A stretch of DNA of 64,000 bases from Burkholderiales bacterium (GTDB lineage Bacteria; Pseudomonadota; Gammaproteobacteria; Burkholderiales; Burkholderiaceae_C), in assembly GCA_016213205.1 (NCBI GenBank), contig JACRAZ010000077.1:124001-188000 (forward strand), given 5' to 3'. The notes below the pieces were generated by a model. The model was not told the DNA's origin and ran no database searches. It was given only the letters and a program-made list of their open reading frames with translations. A program made the translations under genes and the position numbers. Shown here one piece after another: positions 9,449 to 19,476 of this stretch (position 1 is its first letter; the number at the start of each line of letters is the position of its first letter).

Positions 9449-11224
9449 ATGTCGGGCCGGCCGCCTGCCCCACCAGACGCTGAACAGCAGGCGCAGCAGG
9501 AGCTGCTGCGGCTGAGCCTGCGCAACGCGATCCGCAGCGTGCCGGCCCAGGTGGCGGCCGCGGCGGTGATGGTCTACCTCAGCCTGCGGGTCTCGCAGCC
9601 CTGGGTCAGCGTGCTGTTGGGCGTGCTGGGGCCCAGCATCGGCCTGTGGCGCTGGCAGTTCGCCCGCAGGCACCTGAAGGCGCAAGCCGTGTCACCGGCC
9701 ATGATCGAGCGGGCCCGCGCCGCGATGGAGCGCAACGCCCTGCTGTCCGGGCTGCTGTGGTCGTTTGCGCTGTTGTCGGTGTACCCGCACCTGCAGGGCG
9801 TGCAGGCTGCGCTGCTGCTGGCCATCGTCTGCGGTTCGGTCGCGATGGCGGCCTTGTTCATGTCGCTGGCCGGCCGTTCCTACCAATGGCTGGCCACGCC
9901 GCAGATCACCACGCTGGTGGCCGTGAGCCTGGTGCACCCACCGGTGCGCTCGGCAGCGCTGGCGCTGCTGGCACTGATTTTCGGCATCACGCTGCAACGG
10001 GCCTCGAAGGAATACCGCGAAACGGCCGAGCAGGCTATCCGCCACCGCCTGGAGGTGGATGCGGCCAACGCCTCGCTTCAGCAGGCCAAGGAGGCGGCCG
10101 AAGCCGCCAGCCAGGCCAAGACCGAGTTCCTGGCACTGATGAGCCACGAGATCCGCACCCCGATGAACGGCGTGCTGGGCGCGCTGGACCTGCTGCGGCG
10201 CTCGGGGCTGGATGCGCGCCAGCGGCGCCTGGCGCGCATCGCGGCCTCGTCGGGCAGCTCGCTGATGGCCATCTTGAACGACGTGCTGGACCAGTCGAAG
10301 ATCGAGGCCGGCAAGTTCACGCTGAGCGCGGCGCCGATGTCGCTGCACGGCCTGCTGCTGTCGGTGGCTTCGCTGTTCCGCGCCAATGCCGAACGGCGCG
10401 GCCTGCAGCTGGAACTGCAACTGGCACCCGACCTACCGGACCGGGTGCTGGGCGACGCCCAGCGCCTGAAGCAGGTGCTGTCGAACCTGGTGGGCAACGC
10501 GATCAAGTTCACCGAACGCGGCAGCATCACGCTGCGGGTGGCCGCCATGCCGCAAGGGGTGCGCTTCGAGGTGTGCGACACCGGCATCGGCATCCCGGCA
10601 GACCGCCTCGATCGCCTGTTCGACCCGTTCTACCAGATCGACACCTCGCGCCGGCGCAGCCACGGCGGCACCGGGCTGGGGCTGTCGATCAGCCAGCGCA
10701 TCGTGCAGGCCATGGGCAGCAGCATCGACGTGGCCTCCACGGTGGGCCAGGGCTCGGTGTTCTCGTTCACGCTCGCCTTGCCAATCGACCCGGCGCCTGG
10801 CCCCTTGGCAGCGGTGGACTCCGTGCATGGCGCACTGGACGACGACACGTCGCTGCGCGGCACCGTGCTGCTGGCCGAGGACAACCCGGTGAACCGGCTG
10901 ATTGCCTCCGAGATGCTGCAGGCCCTGGGGCTGGAGGTGATCGAGGTCGAAAACGGCCAGGCCGCGCTGGATTGGTTGGCACAGGACCACGCCGACCTGG
11001 TGCTGATGGATTGCCAGATGCCGGTGCTCGACGGCTACACCGCCACCCGCCGCATCCGCGAGCGCGAGCAGGCGCAGGGCCTGCCGCGCACGCCGGTGCT
11101 CGCACTCACGGCCGATGCCTTTGCCGACGATGCCGAACGCGCCCACAACGCCGGCATGGACGCGCACCTGAGCAAGCCCTTCACGCAGGCCCAGTTGCGC
11201 GAGCTGCTCGAAGCCTGGCTCTGA
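9449..11224 (+). CDS. hybrid sensor histidine kinase with C-terminal receiver domain
   Basis: A 591-residue membrane hybrid kinase. The N-terminal ~200 residues contain about six hydrophobic segments in three pairs with no large periplasmic domain, followed by a coiled coil ([15 protein letters not shown]). The HisKA phosphoacceptor His is in [15 protein letters not shown] (about residue 232). The ATP-binding domain has N-box [13 protein letters not shown]1 DTGIGIP and G2 GGTGLGLS. The receiver domain near the C-terminus carries the phospho-Asp in [13 protein letters not shown]. No output domain is present, so signalling must go through a separate Hpt or response regulator, not found nearby. 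A second kinase of the same layout begins at 63278. Confidence 0.93.
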   Translation: MSGRPPAPPDAEQQAQQELLRLSLRNAIRSVPAQVAAAAVMVYLSLRVSQPWVSVLLGVLGPSIGLWRWQFARRHLKAQAVSPAMIERARAAMERNALLSGLLWSFALLSVYPHLQGVQAALLLAIVCGSVAMAALFMSLAGRSYQWLATPQITTLVAVSLVHPPVRSAALALLALIFGITLQRASKEYRETAEQAIRHRLEVDAANASLQQAKEAAEAASQAKTEFLALMSHEIRTPMNGVLGALDLLRRSGLDARQRRLARIAASSGSSLMAILNDVLDQSKIEAGKFTLSAAPMSLHGLLLSVASLFRANAERRGLQLELQLAPDLPDRVLGDAQRLKQVLSNLVGNAIKFTERGSITLRVAAMPQGVRFEVCDTGIGIPADRLDRLFDPFYQIDTSRRRSHGGTGLGLSISQRIVQAMGSSIDVASTVGQGSVFSFTLALPIDPAPGPLAAVDSVHGALDDDTSLRGTVLLAEDNPVNRLIASEMLQALGLEVIEVENGQAALDWLAQDHADLVLMDCQMPVLDGYTATRRIREREQAQGLPRTPVLALTADAFADDAERAHNAGMDAHLSKPFTQAQLRELLEAWL

Positions 11225-11251
11225 GCCCGGCCGCGGGCGGGCCTCTCGGCC

Positions 11252-12085
11252 TCAGCCGCGGGCCGGTGCCGCGCCCACCACGCTGAATTGCGCGCTGTGC
11301 GTCGCCAGCCACTCATGGGCCAGGTGGTCATCCTGCTGCGCCGGGTGGAAGTCGGCCCGCTTGTAGCGCCGCCAGGGTCCGGCCATCTGGCGCAGCAGGC
11401 CGCTGCGGCCGAACAGCATGCGCGCGGCGCTGGCCCAGGTGGAGGGGCGCCACCAGGTGCCGTCGCGCCACAGGTTGTGCAGGGTCTGGCGCAACATGTC
11501 GGTCACGAAGAACATCGTCACCGCGCGGAAGATCTTCAACCGCCATTCCTCGTTGCCGCCCAGCGCGCGGTACAGATCGAAGGCCGTGCTGCGGTGTTCG
11601 GCCTCCTCGCTGGCATGCCAGCGCCACAGCGTGGCCAGGCGCTCTTCGGCGCCGGCCAGCGGCGCCTCCTGGCCCAGCAGGTACTCGGCCAGGATGGCGG
11701 TGAAGTGCTCGGTGGCCGCCGTCACACCCAGGTGGATGCGCACGTCCGCCTGGGCCATGGCGTCCATGCGGCGCTTGGCGCGCGGCGCCCAGTGGTTGAC
11801 CAGGCCCTGTTTCTCGAGATGGGCGTTGAACAGCCCGTGGATGCGCCGGTGCGTGGCCTCCTGGCCGATGAAACCCTTCACCTCCGCCTCGAAGCGCTCG
11901 CGCTGCTCGGGCGGCAGGGCCTGCAGGCCGGCCTTGACCGAATCGATGAAGTACTGCTCGCCCACGGGAAAGCTCATCGACAGGGCATTGAACAAGGCCG
12001 TGCGGAACGCATCCCCCCCGTTCCAGTGTCGCGCCAGCGGCGTCTCGAGGTCGATCATCAGGCGACGTACCACCAGCTCGGTCAT
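11252..12085 (-). CDS. PF10118-type predicted metal-dependent hydrolase
   Basis: A 277-residue cytoplasmic helical protein of the family usually named predicted metal-dependent hydrolase (PF10118). It has repeated acidic/His pairs: GQEATHRRIH (about 93-102), ATEHFTAIL (about 124-132) and SEEAEHRSTAFDLY (about 160-173). This spacing on long helices resembles ferritin-like di-iron carboxylate proteins, so the true chemistry may be oxidative rather than hydrolytic; that is my inference. The ATG at 12085 has AAGGAG 6 nt upstream. It is divergent from a TetR regulator, with a palindrome over its predicted transcription start. Substrate unknown. Confidence 0.8.
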   Translation of the reverse strand: MTELVVRRLMIDLETPLARHWNGGDAFRTALFNALSMSFPVGEQYFIDSVKAGLQALPPEQRERFEAEVKGFIGQEATHRRIHGLFNAHLEKQGLVNHWAPRAKRRMDAMAQADVRIHLGVTAATEHFTAILAEYLLGQEAPLAGAEERLATLWRWHASEEAEHRSTAFDLYRALGGNEEWRLKIFRAVTMFFVTDMLRQTLHNLWRDGTWWRPSTWASAARMLFGRSGLLRQMAGPWRRYKRADFHPAQQDDHLAHEWLATHSAQFSVVGAAPARG

Positions 12086-12099
12086 GCGTGCTCCTTCTC

Positions 12100-12115
12100 G
12101 GTACCAAACAGTACC
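12100..12115. promoter_or_regulatory. TetR-type operator palindrome GGTAC-N6-GTACC
   Basis: Inverted repeat GGTAC-CAAACA-GTACC, 15-30 nt upstream of the metal-dependent hydrolase start codon and just downstream of its predicted -10. It also contains a 10-bp-period direct repeat of GTACCAAA. Its position fits repression of the hydrolase by the divergent TetR protein (inference). Confidence 0.6.
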
Positions 12116-12127
12116 AAACCGCTGCGC

Positions 12128-12156
12128 ATGATGGTCATCCGCCTGCCCGATGTCAA
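12128..12156 (-). promoter_or_regulatory. sigma70-type promoter for the metal-dependent hydrolase gene
   Basis: On the minus strand, TTGACA (12156-12151) is followed after 17 bp by CATCAT (12133-12128). The -35 is perfect and the -10 matches TATAAT at 4 of 6 positions. Transcription would start near 12121, immediately before the palindrome at 12100-12115. Confidence 0.55.
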
Positions 12157-12206
12157 GCCCCGGGCGCCAACGCGGCCGGCGCGGCCGGTGGCATCATGCG
12201 CCGCTG

Positions 12207-12779
12207 ATGAACGCTCCCGCCCCCACCCCCGGCTCCGATCACCGCCGCCGCCTGCTCGACGCGATGGCCCGCACCGTGGCCAGCAAGGGTTTTGCCGGGG
12301 TGACGATTGCCGACCTGGCGGCAGAGGCCCGCGTGTCGCGGCGCAGCTTCTACGAGCATTTCACCGACAAGTCGGCCTGCCTGGTGGCGCTGTACGAGGC
12401 GGCCAGCCGGCAATCGCTGCAGGTGCTGCGCGAGGCCATCGACCCCACGCAGGACTGGCATGCCCAGGTCGAACGCGCGCTGGCCGCCTACTTCGGCCTG
12501 CTGGCCTGCAACCCGCCGCTGCTGCGCACGCTGTTCATCGACATCATCGCGCTCGGCCCCGAAGGCTGGGCCGCGCGGCGGCGCGCCACGGCGCAGCTGG
12601 CGGACCTCATCGTCCAGGTGGTGGGGCCCGGGTTGCCGTCAGCGCAGGCGGTGGCCATCGTGGGCGGCATCCACGAATGGGTGCTGGAGGCGGTGGAGCA
12701 GGACCGTGTCGACACCCTGGCCGCGCTGGCCGCGCCGGCCGCGCGCCTGGTGCGCGTGGTGGTGGACCACCACGGCTGA
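12207..12779 (+). CDS. TetR/AcrR family transcriptional regulator
   Basis: A 190-residue one-component repressor. The N-terminal HTH (about residues 15-60) reads [20 protein letters not shown] then [22 protein letters not shown], which is typical of TetR. The remaining all-helical domain ([22 protein letters not shown]) would bind a small hydrophobic ligand. The ATG at 12207 (MNAPAP) is preferred to the longer frame at 12150, whose first part is Arg/Gly-rich and upstream of any normal TetR start. It is divergent from the metal-dependent hydrolase and likely controls it through the palindrome at 12100-12115. A luciferase-like monooxygenase gene follows after 49 bp. Confidence 0.9.
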   Translation: MNAPAPTPGSDHRRRLLDAMARTVASKGFAGVTIADLAAEARVSRRSFYEHFTDKSACLVALYEAASRQSLQVLREAIDPTQDWHAQVERALAAYFGLLACNPPLLRTLFIDIIALGPEGWAARRRATAQLADLIVQVVGPGLPSAQAVAIVGGIHEWVLEAVEQDRVDTLAALAAPAARLVRVVVDHHG

Positions 12780-12828
12780 ATCAGCCCCTGGCCGGCAGCG
12801 GCGGCCCGGGCGGGGCAAGATCGGGCCC

Positions 12829-13851
<1,023 letters not shown>

Positions 13852-13858
13852 ACCCGGA

Positions 13859-14152
13859 TCACGGCATCGCAATGCCGTCGATGCGGTCCAGCCGCACGAC
13901 GATGCGGCTGTACTGCTGGCTGCGCAGCTCCACCCACTGGCCCGGCTCGATCTTGGTGACACCACCACCGATGGCCTGCCCGCCCACGTAGAGCATCACG
14001 CCCTTCTTGCTTTCCTGTGCGGCGGCCAGCGCCTGTTCGATGCCCTTGTTGATGTCGGCCGCACGGGCGGCCAGCGGCAGGGCGCAGGCCGAGGCCAGCA
14101 TGGCGGCGAGGCCGGCTTGCTGCAGGCGGACGGAACGGGGCTTGAGGCTCAT
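13859..14152 (-). CDS. small exported protein of unknown function, 97 aa
   Basis: A 97-residue protein with a signal peptide at about 1-32 (QQAGLAAMLASACALPLAARA then ADINKG). The mature part is about 65 residues: a short helix (KGIEQALAAAQESKK) followed by a strand-rich region with GGQAIGGGVTKIEPGQWVELRSQ, resembling a small beta-barrel fold. No Cys or catalytic motif is seen. The ATG at 14152 is selected because the signal peptide follows; the frame is open upstream. Converges with the monooxygenase gene, whose stop is 8 bp away. Function unknown. Confidence 0.65.
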   Translation of the reverse strand: MSLKPRSVRLQQAGLAAMLASACALPLAARAADINKGIEQALAAAQESKKGVMLYVGGQAIGGGVTKIEPGQWVELRSQQYSRIVVRLDRIDGIAMP

Positions 14153-14280
14153 GGCGGAACTCCGAGGCGGTTGGAATGGGCGCATCGTCGCCGCTGCGTG
14201 TTGCAGAGGCAATGCGCCGGCCACCCGGCGCGGTTTCAATCGTTGCGCCGCTGCGACCGGCCGGCGCGGCCGTTTGACTT

Positions 14281-14490
14281 TCAGGGCTCGAGGATCAGCT
14301 CCGCCTCGTCGCGCCAGTAGGCCACCGCCTCGTAGTAGCCCTCCCACACGCAGCCGTTGCAGCCGCGCCCGCAGCAGCCGATGGGCTCGGGCGGCGGCTC
14401 GCGCAGGCTGGCGCCGGCCTGGCCGGCGCGCTGCTGCAGGTGGCCGATGACGGCCAGCGCCGTCTCCCGGTCGGTGATCGAAAAGCTCAT
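14281..14490 (-). CDS. small Cys-rich oxidoreductase-like domain protein, 69 aa
   Basis: A 69-residue protein matching the small oxidoreductase-like domain family (PF09791 type): the core REPPPEPIGCCGRGCNGCVWEGY (residues about 30-52) contains four Cys in a CC-x3-C-x2-C pattern, likely a metal or Fe-S binding site. Proteins of this type occur as tiny stand-alone genes in betaproteobacteria; their function is not known. It lies on the same strand as purL, with the extragenic repeat and about 136 bp between them. Confidence 0.75.
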   Translation of the reverse strand: MSFSITDRETALAVIGHLQQRAGQAGASLREPPPEPIGCCGRGCNGCVWEGYYEAVAYWRDEAELILEP

Positions 14491-14554
14491 CTCATTCTTC
14501 CGTGCTGCCGATCAGCACCCAACGCGCATGAACCCCGGCGCAGCCCAGCAAACG

Positions 14555-14625
14555 CCGCGGAACCGGCTTCGCCGGGCCGCTGGCGTTGCCCCCTGGAGGG
14601 GGCGCGCGAAGCGCGTAGGGGGTGG
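14555..14625. repeat. extragenic GC-rich palindromic repeat after purL
   Basis: Starting 2 bp beyond the purL stop codon (minus strand), a block of nested palindromes contains CCCCCT/AGGGGG arms, GCGCG-AAG-CGCGT and GGCTTCGCCGGGCC. I recall very similar blocks recurring in Comamonadaceae/Burkholderiales intergenic regions. A shorter relative (CCCCCTCC-T-GGAGGGGG) lies at 24300-24316, also beside a gene 3' end. Confidence 0.55.
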
Positions 14626-14626
14626 T

Positions 14627-17600
14627 TCAATTCACCCAGTGGCGCGCATTGCCGAACATGCGCATCCAGGGGCTGCGTTGCGACACCTCGCCCGAGGTCC
14701 AGCTCATCTGCACGTTCCGGAACACACGCTCGGGGTGCGGCATCAGCACGGTGAAGCGGCCGTCGGCGGTGGTCACCGAGGTCAGGCCGTCGGGGCTGCC
14801 GTTCGGGTTGAACGGGTAGGCCTCGGTCGGCTGGCCGTGGTGGTCGACGAAGCGCATCGCGCGCTGCACCTGGGCCGCATCGCCGCGCTGCGAGAAGTCC
14901 GCGAAGCCTTCGCCATGCGCCACCGCGATCGGCAAGCGGCTGCCCGCCATGCCGGTGAAGAAGATCGAAGGGCTCTCGAGCACTTCCACCAGGCTCAGCC
15001 GGGCCTCGAACTGCTCGCTCTTGTTGCGCGTGAACTTCGGCCAGGCCTGCGCGCCCGGGATGATGGGCGCGAGCGCGGCCATCATCTGGCAACCGTTGCA
15101 CACGCCCAGCGCGAAGGTGTCGGGCCGCGCGAAGAACGCCGCGAACTGCTCGGCCAGCGCCGGGTTGAACAGGATCGAGCGCGCCCAGCCTTCGCCGGCG
15201 CCCAACGTGTCGCCGTAGCTGAAGCCGCCGCAGGCCACGAAGCCCTGGAACTGGTCCAGCCGCGCCCGGCCCGTCTGCAGGTCGGTCATGTGCACGTCGT
15301 AGGTGTCGAAGCCGGCCTGCGCCATCGCATAGCTCATCTCGACATGCGAGTTCACGCCCTGCTCACGCAGGATGGCCAGCTTGGGACGCGCCACGTGCAC
15401 GTAGGGCGCGGCCACGTCCTCGGCCGGGTCGAAGCTCAAGCGCAGGTGCAGGCCAGGGTCGCCGTCGGCGCCGGCGCTGTCGTGTTCGCTGTCGGCGCAG
15501 GCGGGGTTGTCGCGCAGGCGGGCGATGCGCCAGCTCACCTCGTCCCAGGCCTGCTGCAGCGTGTGCAGCGGCGCGCTGAACTGCGCCTTGGTGTCGCGCC
15601 AGACCTCCACCACGCCGCGCGTGTTGGTCTGCCCGATCACATGGCTGTGGCGGCTGAGGCCATGCTGGCGCAGCACGGCCATCACCGCATCGCGGTGCTC
15701 GCGCGCCACCTGGATCACAACGCCCAGTTCCTCGTTGAACAGCGCCTGCAGCGTGAGCTCGTTGCGGCGCTCGCCCACCTGCGAAGCCCAGTTCTTGGTG
15801 TCGCCGTACTCGGCACGGCTGTCGCTGATGCCGTCGCCTTCGGTCACCAGCAGGTCGACGTTGAGCGTCACGCCATGGCGGCCGGCAAAAGCCATCTCGC
15901 ACACCGTGGCCCAGAGGCCGCCGTCGCTGCGGTCGTGGTAGGCCAGCAGCCTGCCCTCGGCGCGCAGCTGGTTGATGGCCGCCACCAGCGCCTTCAGCGC
16001 GGCCGGGTCGTCCAGGTCGGGCACGGTGTTGCCGAACTGGCCCAGCACCTGGGCCAGCATCGAGCCGCCCATGCGCTTCTTGCCGGCCCCCAGGTCGATC
16101 AGGATCAGGCTCGAGTCGCCGGTCTGCAGCTGCGGCGTCAGCGTGCCGCGCACGTCGGCCAGCGTCGCGAAGGCCGAAACGATCAGGCTCACCGGTGCCG
16201 TCACCTGCTTGTTTTGGCCGTTATTGGTCCAGCGCGTGCGCATCGAGAGGCTGTCCTTGCCCACCGGGATACCGATGCCCAGCGCGGGGCACAAGTCCAT
16301 GCCCACCGCCTTCACGGTGTCGTACAACGCAGCGTCCTCGCCCGGCTCGCCGCAGGCGGCCATCCAGTTGGCGCTGAGCTTCACGCGCGAAAGCTCGATC
16401 GGCGCCGCCAGCAGGTTGGTGATGGCCTCGCCCACCGCCATGCGGCCGGAGGCCGGCGCATCCAGCGCGGCCAGCGGCGTGCGTTCGCCCATGCTCATGG
16501 CCTCGCCGCGGAAGCCGGCGTAGTCGGCCAGCGTCACCGCGCAATCGGCCACCGGCACCTGCCAGGGGCCGACCATCTGGTCGCGGTGGTCCAGGCCGCC
16601 CACGGTGCGGTCGCCGATGGTGATGAGGAACCGCTTGCTCGCCACCGTGGGGTGGCGCAGCACGTCGAAGGCCACCTGCTCGAGCTTCACGCCGGTGAGA
16701 TTGAGCGCCGCTTCCTGGCGCGCCACGCGCTGCACGTTGCGCTGCATCTTCGGCGGCTTGCCCAGCAGCACGTCCATCGGCATGTCGATCGGGCGCTCGC
16801 CGCCGGGGCCGTCTTCGAGGATGAGTTCGCGGTCATCGGTGGCCACGCCGACGATGGCATAGGGGCAGCGCTCGCGCTCGCACATCTGCTCGAACAGCGG
16901 CAGCAGGTCGGGGTTCACCGCGAGCACGTAGCGTTCCTGGCTCTCGTTGCACCAGATTTCCTTCGGTGCGAGGCCGGTCTCTTCCAGCGGCACCTTGCGG
17001 ATGTCGAAGGTGGCGCCCTTGCCGGCCCCATCCACCAGCTCGGGGAAGGCGTTGCTGATGCCGCCGGCGCCAACGTCGTGGATCGCAACCACCGGATTCA
17101 CTTCACCGAGCGCCCAGCAGTGGTTGATGACCTCCTGCGCGCGCCGCTGGATCTCGGGGTTGCCGCGCTGCACGCTGTCGAAGTCCAGCGCCGCGGTGTT
17201 GGTGCCCGCGGCCATCGAGCTGGCGGCACCGCCGCCCATGCCGATGCGCATGCCCGGCCCGCCCAGCTGCACCAGCAGCGTGCCGGCGCCGAAGGGCAGC
17301 TTGTGGGTCTGGCCGTCACTGATGCTGCCCAGCCCGCCGGCGATCATGATCGGCTTGTGGTAGCCGCGCTGCACGCCGGCCACGCGCTGCTCGAACACCC
17401 GGAAGTAGCCGCCCAGGTTGGGCCGGCCGAACTCGTTGTTGAAGGCCGCGCCGCCCAGCGGGCCCTCGATCATGATCTGCAGCGGGCTGGCAATGTGCTC
17501 GGGCTTGCCGATGGGTTCACGCTCCCAGGGCTCGGCAAGACCCGGCAGCTGCAGGTTCGAGACGCTGAAGCCGGTGAGCCCTGCCTTGGGCCTGGCGCCG

Positions 17601-18607
17601 CGGCCGGTGGCGCCCTCGTCGCGGATCTCGCCGCCGGCGCCGGTGGAAGCGCCAGGGAAGGGCGAGATCGCGGTGGGGTGGTTGTGCGTCTCCACCTTCA
17701 TCAGCACATGCGCTGTCTCGGCGCGTGCCCCGTAGGCCGGTGCGTTGGTGAAGCCCTGCGGCAGCCAGCGCTCGATGGGGCCGCCTTCCATCACCGCCGC
17801 ATTGTCCGAGTAGGCCACGATGCTGTGCTGGGGCGACAGCTTCTCGGTGTTGCGGATCATGCCGAACATCGACAGCGGCTGTGGCTGCCCGTCGATCGTG
17901 AACTCGGCGTTGAAGATCTTGTGGCGGCAGTGTTCGCTGTTGGCCTGCGCGAACATCATCAGCTCCACGTCGCTGGGGTTGCGCGCGAGGCCGGTGAAGG
18001 CCTGCACCAGGTAGTCGATCTCGTCGTCGCTCAGCGCCAGGCCGAACTCGGTGTTGGCGGCGACCAGGGCGGCCCGGCCCTGGCCCAGCACGTCCACGTG
18101 CGCCAGCGGCTCGGCCTGCTGCGCGTCGAACAGGTGCAGCGCGGCCTCGCGCTCGAAGGCCACGCTCTCGGTCATGCGGTCGTGCAGCAGCGCGGCGCAG
18201 GCCTGCAGCTCCTCGCCTGCCAGGGGCTTGGCGGCGCCGCCCAACAGGCCGCCCTTTAGTTGCAGCCGGTACTCGGTGACCCGCTCGACCCGGTGCAGCG
18301 CCAGGCCGCAGTTGTGCGCGATGTCGGTGGCCTTGCTGGCCCAGGGCGACACGGTGCCCAGCCGCGGCATCACCACCACCAGCTGGCCCTCGGTGCCGCC
18401 GGTGTAGGCGTCGCCATAGTTCAGCAGCGCACCCAGCTTGTCGGCCTCGGGCGCCTGGTCGCACCACACCCAGTGCACATGGCGCGCCGAAAGGCGGGTG
18501 ATGCGCGGGCTCACCGCCTGCAGCCGCGGCAGCAGGGCCAGGGCGCGGAAGGTAGACAGGGCATTGCCGCCCTCGAAGTGCAACAGGTGTTTGGCAGAGG
18601 ACGGCAT
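14627..18607 (-). CDS. purL: phosphoribosylformylglycinamidine synthase
   Basis: A 1326-residue large-type PurL, which converts FGAR, glutamine and ATP to FGAM in purine synthesis. The order is N-terminal PurS-like domain, linker, two AIRS-type ATP-binding domains, and a C-terminal class I glutaminase domain. Visible motifs are [12 protein letters not shown] (about residues 215-226), [16 protein letters not shown], a second-domain segment with [11 protein letters not shown], and in the glutaminase domain [15 protein letters not shown] (nucleophile Cys) and a late His in MPHPERVF. The ATG at 18607 ([14 protein letters not shown]) gives the usual length; the frame opens upstream into the divergent map promoter. 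Cytoplasmic. Confidence 0.96.
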   Translation of the reverse strand: MPSSAKHLLHFEGGNALSTFRALALLPRLQAVSPRITRLSARHVHWVWCDQAPEADKLGALLNYGDAYTGGTEGQLVVVMPRLGTVSPWASKATDIAHNCGLALHRVERVTEYRLQLKGGLLGGAAKPLAGEELQACAALLHDRMTESVAFEREAALHLFDAQQAEPLAHVDVLGQGRAALVAANTEFGLALSDDEIDYLVQAFTGLARNPSDVELMMFAQANSEHCRHKIFNAEFTIDGQPQPLSMFGMIRNTEKLSPQHSIVAYSDNAAVMEGGPIERWLPQGFTNAPAYGARAETAHVLMKVETHNHPTAISPFPGASTGAGGEIRDEGATGRGARPKAGLTGFSVSNLQLPGLAEPWEREPIGKPEHIASPLQIMIEGPLGGAAFNNEFGRPNLGGYFRVFEQRVAGVQRGYHKPIMIAGGLGSISDGQTHKLPFGAGTLLVQLGGPGMRIGMGGGAASSMAAGTNTAALDFDSVQRGNPEIQRRAQEVINHCWALGEVNPVVAIHDVGAGGISNAFPELVDGAGKGATFDIRKVPLEETGLAPKEIWCNESQERYVLAVNPDLLPLFEQMCERERCPYAIVGVATDDRELILEDGPGGERPIDMPMDVLLGKPPKMQRNVQRVARQEAALNLTGVKLEQVAFDVLRHPTVASKRFLITIGDRTVGGLDHRDQMVGPWQVPVADCAVTLADYAGFRGEAMSMGERTPLAALDAPASGRMAVGEAITNLLAAPIELSRVKLSANWMAACGEPGEDAALYDTVKAVGMDLCPALGIGIPVGKDSLSMRTRWTNNGQNKQVTAPVSLIVSAFATLADVRGTLTPQLQTGDSSLILIDLGAGKKRMGGSMLAQVLGQFGNTVPDLDDPAALKALVAAINQLRAEGRLLAYHDRSDGGLWATVCEMAFAGRHGVTLNVDLLVTEGDGISDSRAEYGDTKNWASQVGERRNELTLQALFNEELGVVIQVAREHRDAVMAVLRQHGLSRHSHVIGQTNTRGVVEVWRDTKAQFSAPLHTLQQAWDEVSWRIARLRDNPACADSEHDSAGADGDPGLHLRLSFDPAEDVAAPYVHVARPKLAILREQGVNSHVEMSYAMAQAGFDTYDVHMTDLQTGRARLDQFQGFVACGGFSYGDTLGAGEGWARSILFNPALAEQFAAFFARPDTFALGVCNGCQMMAALAPIIPGAQAWPKFTRNKSEQFEARLSLVEVLESPSIFFTGMAGSRLPIAVAHGEGFADFSQRGDAAQVQRAMRFVDHHGQPTEAYPFNPNGSPDGLTSVTTADGRFTVLMPHPERVFRNVQMSWTSGEVSQRSPWMRMFGNARHWVN

Positions 18608-18670
18608 GGGAGAGGGGCGATCCCGGGGGAAAACCCGCGATTTTACGTTGCGGTGGAATAATGCCCGCCC

Positions 18671-19471
18671 ATGCCGATCACCCTGAAATCCGCGGAAGAC
18701 ATCGAAGGCCTGCGCGTTGCCGGCCGACTGGCCTCCGAAGTGCTGGACATGCTCACCGAGCACGTGAAGCCTGGCGTCTCCACCGAGCAACTCGACAAGC
18801 TGGCCCACGACCACATCGTGCACGTGCAGGGCGGCATTCCCGCGCCGCTGAACTACGCGCCGCCGGGCTACATCCCCTACCCGAAGTCGATCTGCACCTC
18901 GATCAACCACCAGGTCTGCCACGGCATCCCGAACGACCGGCCGCTGAAGAACGGCGACATCGTCAACATCGACGTCACCGTCATCAAGGACGGCTGGCAC
19001 GGCGACACCAGCCGCATGTTCATCGTGGGCGAAGGCTCGATCGCTGCCACGCGCCTGTGCAGCCTGACTTATGAGGCCATGTGGAAGGGCATCGCCAAGG
19101 TGAAGCCCGGCGCCCGCCTGGGCGACATCGGCCACGCGATCCAGACCTTTGCCGAGAACCAGGGCTTCTCGATCGTGCGCGAGTTCTGCGGCCACGGCAT
19201 CGGCCGCAAGTTCCATGAAGAGCCGCAGGTGCTGCACTACGGCCGCCCCGGCACGCTGGAAGAACTGGTGCCCGGCATGGTGTTCACGATCGAGCCAATG
19301 ATCAACGCCGGCCGGCGCGAGATCCGCGAATTGGGCGACGGCTGGACCATCGTCACCAAGGACCGCTCGCTCTCGGCACAGTGGGAACACACTGTCGTCG
19401 TCACCGAGACGGGCTACGAGGTGATGACGCTGTCCGCCGGCTCGCCGCCCCCGCCCGCCTTCATCGGCTGA
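18671..19471 (+). CDS. map: type I methionine aminopeptidase
   Basis: A 266-residue MetAP1 that removes the initiator Met from nascent proteins. All five metal ligands are visible: Asp in VNIDVTV, Asp in HGDTSRMF, His in [13 protein letters not shown], Glu in FTIEPMIN and Glu in AQWEHTVV. It starts [18 protein letters not shown], as usual, and has no zinc-finger extension. An AATAAT -10-like element lies at 18657-18662, only 8 nt upstream of the ATG, so the mRNA may be nearly leaderless. It is divergent from purL (63 bp) and 5 bp upstream of glnD. The map-glnD pairing is common in proteobacteria. Confidence 0.96.
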   Translation: MPITLKSAEDIEGLRVAGRLASEVLDMLTEHVKPGVSTEQLDKLAHDHIVHVQGGIPAPLNYAPPGYIPYPKSICTSINHQVCHGIPNDRPLKNGDIVNIDVTVIKDGWHGDTSRMFIVGEGSIAATRLCSLTYEAMWKGIAKVKPGARLGDIGHAIQTFAENQGFSIVREFCGHGIGRKFHEEPQVLHYGRPGTLEELVPGMVFTIEPMINAGRREIRELGDGWTIVTKDRSLSAQWEHTVVVTETGYEVMTLSAGSPPPPAFIG

Positions 19472-19476
19472 GGTCG

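Noticed and set aside
14357-18259. 1300-aa plus-strand ORF over purL
   Set aside because: Antisense to a complete, motif-bearing purL. Low-complexity His/Arg/Ala content; typical shadow ORF.
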